In this document: piece after piece, positions 61,005 through 64,000 of the stretch
Layout: each line of letters begins with the position of its first letter
Position numbering within the stretch: position 1 is the stretch's first letter
Assembly (NCBI GenBank): GCA_030848705.1
Contig: CM061238.1
Span: 29,108,655 to 29,172,654 of the forward strand
Length of the DNA stretch: 64,000 nt
Direction: 5' to 3'
Origin: Heracleum sosnowskyi
Lineage: Eukaryota > Streptophyta > Magnoliopsida > Apiales > Apiaceae
The notes under the pieces: generated by a model
The model's database searches: none
The model's input: only the letters and a program-made list of their open reading frames with translations
Told to the model about the DNA's origin: nothing
Made by a program: the position numbers and the translations under genes

Positions 61005-61345
61005 GAAAAGTTTTATAAAGTTTGAAAATAATAAAAGAAAGTTCTATCAAGTTTGAAAATAATAAAAGAAAGTTTTATCAAGTTTGAAAATAATAAAAGA
61101 AAGTTCTATCAAGATTGAAAATAATAAAAGCGAAAATTGCAATTATTAACATAAGAGCCTACAAATTCGAAAATAATAAGGAAGTTGTAATTTTCTAAAT
61201 CAAAGAAAGTTCTATCAAGTCCTACAAATTCGAAAATAATAAGGAAGTTGTAATTTTCTAAATCAAAGAAATGTTCTGAATCAAAGAAAGTTCTATCAAC
61301 TTTGAAAATAATAAAAAAAAGTTCTATCAAGTTTGAAAATAATAA
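61005..61345 (-). repeat. 31-bp minisatellite upstream of the RPA1-like gene
   Basis: Units built on AAAGAAAGTTCTATCAAG and TTTGAAAATAATA repeat about four times in tandem (61005-61130). They reappear interrupted by a duplicated block CTACAAATTCGAAAATAATA(AGG) up to 61345. It is AT-rich, with no coding role; the 83-codon minus ORF across it is a repeat artefact. Confidence 0.85.
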
Positions 61346-62403
61346 AATTGTAATTTTCAATTTTATATAAGTATATTGATTATATACTAAAAGAAAGTTC
61401 TATCAAGTTCTATCTAGAGGCGCCACCTCACCGCCCCCGTCTTCTCCTTTATAAAAGTATATTGATTATATGGAGATGGCAACGTTTAACATCTTTAAAA
61501 AAACATTAATTTAAGAAAACTTCTCTTAAACAACTCCTTATAAGTTGCTTCCAGCAAATCTCCCTATTCTTAATTGTTAGTTTATGAAACTGAAAGCTAA
61601 AGATTCCATTTTTAAATACCGATCATTGTTAGTTTAACTTTCCTTTCGATATAGGCTTATTTATAAGTTGACCATTCAAGTTTAGACAAAAATACACATG
61701 AACCATTATATTAGGAAAATGGACAATACGATCATCCTTTTTTGGAGAATGTACACAATGACTATGCCATTGTCGGAAAATTGGAGAGTGATGTACATTC
61801 TTCGGCAACAGAAAGCCTCACCAAACTATGTGCCAACAAACACATAAATCACTGAAGTTTCATATTCTGTACCTATGAAGTACTATAACAGAAAGTGGTA
61901 TAAAACATGAATTTGAATCAAATATTTTTAAAAGAACATGTATATTAAAAGGACATCGATGATAAGAACATAATCAAAAATAATTAGTAACTATAACTGA
62001 ATAAAATCAGCCTAAATGGATCTTCATAGCAATAGGCAAGCATCCATTTATAATAGAAATTAACAATTGATCCATCATAGAATATATAAACCAAGTTCAA
62101 CTAGTGAACTTGTTTGTTATGTTCATAGCAGCACCCAACACCAATAAATTACCAATTAACTTGTTTCCAAAACAAGCACAACAAGTTCTTGCCAAAATCA
62201 ACTTAAAACAACCAAATGTACTGTATAAACATGCATCAGTTCATAAAAACAACTTAATCAAAATGGAACAACTAGACTTGATGGTTGTCTCCATGTTCCT
62301 CAATCTGCATCATCTCTCGACCTCTATTTTGCTCTACCACTAGTATTAAAAAAAGAGATTGTATTAATAAACAAAAGGATAATCAATCAAATGTAACCTT
62401 ATT
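61346..62403. other. Non-coding intergenic stretch
   Basis: AT-rich sequence without convincing genes. A short GC-rich patch (GGCGCCACCTCACCGCCCCC) is at 61417-61436. The 79-codon frame at 62104-62343 has no recognisable domain. No tRNA, rRNA or transposon ends were recognised. Confidence 0.5.
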
Positions 62404-64000
62404 TGTAATAACCCCAAATTTTAGACTTAGTTAAAAAAAAATTTGATGAATAGTAAAATTGCCTCTGATGAGTAGTAAATTTGCTGATGGAAATATTTTC
62501 AGACCACACTATATAAAAGACATGGAATGAATGTTTCGAAGTTATATTAGTGATGTATAAGGAGGATAAGTGAATGTAAACGCGATCAGAATCGGGAGAT
62601 TCCAACTTTAAATTTTGATCACTATTCATCAGACAATCAAGGATTTATTGATTTGATCGTTTTGAGAAAGCATGTAGGATGAGAAATCCATGATCATACC
62701 TTAAGCCAAGGAGAGAAATCTAGGATCATATATTAAGCCAAGGTAATGGAAAGATCAAGGAAGTATCCCCTAGTATAGGTACAGAGAAACGTTTTTAGAA
62801 TCACTTGAAACTATCGCGAAACAGAAGCGTAATGAATTATGGATTAAACCCTAGCTGAAGGGGAAGTATCATATAAGATCATCAAGTGTAACATATAAGA
62901 GGATTGAGGATACAAATGATGACATAAGCATGATGCAGGAGTGATGACAAGTGATGACAAAGTGGTGAATCACCACCTTGTCACCACTTTCACCACAACC
63001 ACAAATTCAAAAGAGAGGTGTCATTGGTGAAAAAACTTGTTCAAGACCACACAAATTACATGGCTTGTATTTAGTGTTGTTAAACAAAAACAAAAAGGAA
63101 AAGAAAACCAAAAGAAGATGCATCCATTTCTTCATCCAAACTTTCGACCAAATACATTCTTCAATTTCCTTAAAAACATTTCTACCACTTCCACTTCTCC
63201 AAAAATTGCAAGGATGGATTCAAAAGCTTCCATATTTCCAAATTAAGGTAACCTCTTGATCCTAGCTTCATCCATGGATGATTTCATGTTCAAAAGTTGA
63301 ATCAAAGATGAGCATGAATAGTGTTTTGGAATAGTAACTTATGATTTCTTGATTTGTTCTTGAAGATCAAGGTTGGTTAAGGATGTTTAATGATCAAGCA
63401 AGGATATATAAGCTATTGATAGTCCTTAATAAGCATCAAGGAAGGTATAAACATCTCAAACCTTTAGTTATAATTCGATTTTTATGATTAGTTGATGATA
63501 GTTTGAGATAGTATGGATTAAAGGTTGAATCCTTGGTTATAATGATTGTTTAGTGATTATCTTGATGATTGAACTAGTGATTAGTGTTATGAGTATGTTT
63601 AGACAGTGATAAGATGATATAAATGAAATCCTTGGGTTGTTATTGCTTGGATATAGATTGGTGAATGAATTTGAGTGTTTTTAAACACGGGAATCGCGTT
63701 TAAGCGTCGTTACCATGTCGAATTTCATTTAGGATGTTTGGACAGAGATCACGAATACCTTAAGGGCATAACCATGAGGCTTTCTGACCATGATAATGTA
63801 GCCTCTGTTTCCTGGTTTATTTTGGCGAAAGAATCGTATTGTTTCGATTTACGGTTTAGGAGACACGTCCGTTTTAGTGAAAGCGGTTTCGGATAACGAA
63901 GTAGTTTACTAAGTTAACTTTGAACCTTTCATCAAGCCCCTTAAAAATGGAATTAGGTTATGATATTAAAATGGATACTAACATGGACAGTAAGTAAGTG
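62404..64000 (+). repeat. Tekay-type LTR, plus strand, cut by window end
   Basis: Starts TGTAATAACCCC like the LTR at 1154 and stays clearly homologous to 1154-2750 throughout. No polypurine tract precedes it (the flank is AACCTTATT), so it is a 5' LTR or a solo LTR, not a 3' LTR. TTATT at 62399-62403 would be the target duplication. Its partner or internal region lies beyond the window. Confidence 0.88.

Noticed and set aside
62104..62343. 79-codon plus-strand frame
   Set aside because: There are no recognisable domain, promoter or splice context; it is in AT-rich intergenic DNA and compatible with chance.
62505..62520. TATATAAAAG-like TATA box about 105 bp into the last LTR
   Set aside because: The same place in the LTR at 1154 reads CTATGTGGAAG and other copies differ too, so it is not conserved.

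Overview
This window is plant nuclear DNA, and almost all of it is transposable elements nested inside one another. The lineages are ones known from flowering plants: Ty3/gypsy chromovirus (Tekay/Del-like) elements with LTRs of about 4.4-4.7 kb, Ty3/gypsy Tat-clade elements with a second RNase H and an antisense ORF, a Ty1/copia element, and a CACTA (En/Spm) transposon with TNP2-like and Ulp1-like genes. The sequence points to an angiosperm, probably a eudicot; the species cannot be named from it. The only coding sequence that is not obviously transposon machinery is a spliced RPA1-like (replication protein A large subunit) gene fragment near the right end.

Layout, left to right. 1-5581 is the 3' end of a Tekay-like element on + (decayed pol, polypurine tract, 3' LTR). 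It sits inside a minus-strand copia element whose pol is at 5582-8217, gag at 12872-14298 and 5' LTR at 14397-15610. A Tekay-type solo LTR (8218-12871, TSD ACCTT) splits copia gag from pol. The copia element lies in the 3' untranslated part of a minus-strand Tat element: pol 16011-20169, gag 34450-35997, 5' LTR 36031-36609. A CACTA transposon (20170-34446) splits that Tat element's gag from its pol, and is itself hit by a second Tekay solo LTR (24567-29253, TSD CAATC). After 207 bp of older DNA comes a plus-strand Tat element (36817-59552). Its gag-pol is split by a complete but defective Tekay-like element (38936-52480, TSD AGGTT). It also carries an antisense spliced ORF with its own TATA box and an AGGTCGAA repeat field before the 3' LTR. 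This Tat element landed in the RPA1-like gene, whose 5' exons (59553-60847) and promoter follow. The window ends in another Tekay LTR (62404 to the edge).

How the parts relate. The nesting gives a relative chronology: RPA1-like gene, then the Tat elements, then the CACTA, copia and complete Tekay insertions, then the solo LTRs and the leftmost Tekay element. LTR pairs compared by eye agree with it: roughly 2.3% difference between the Tat(+) LTRs and roughly 0.2% between the LTRs of the Tekay element inside it. Nearly every reading frame is broken by frameshifts, stops or deletions. The exceptions are the RPA1-like exons, which keep one frame across four canonical introns up to the insertion point, and the long open blocks of Tat(+).
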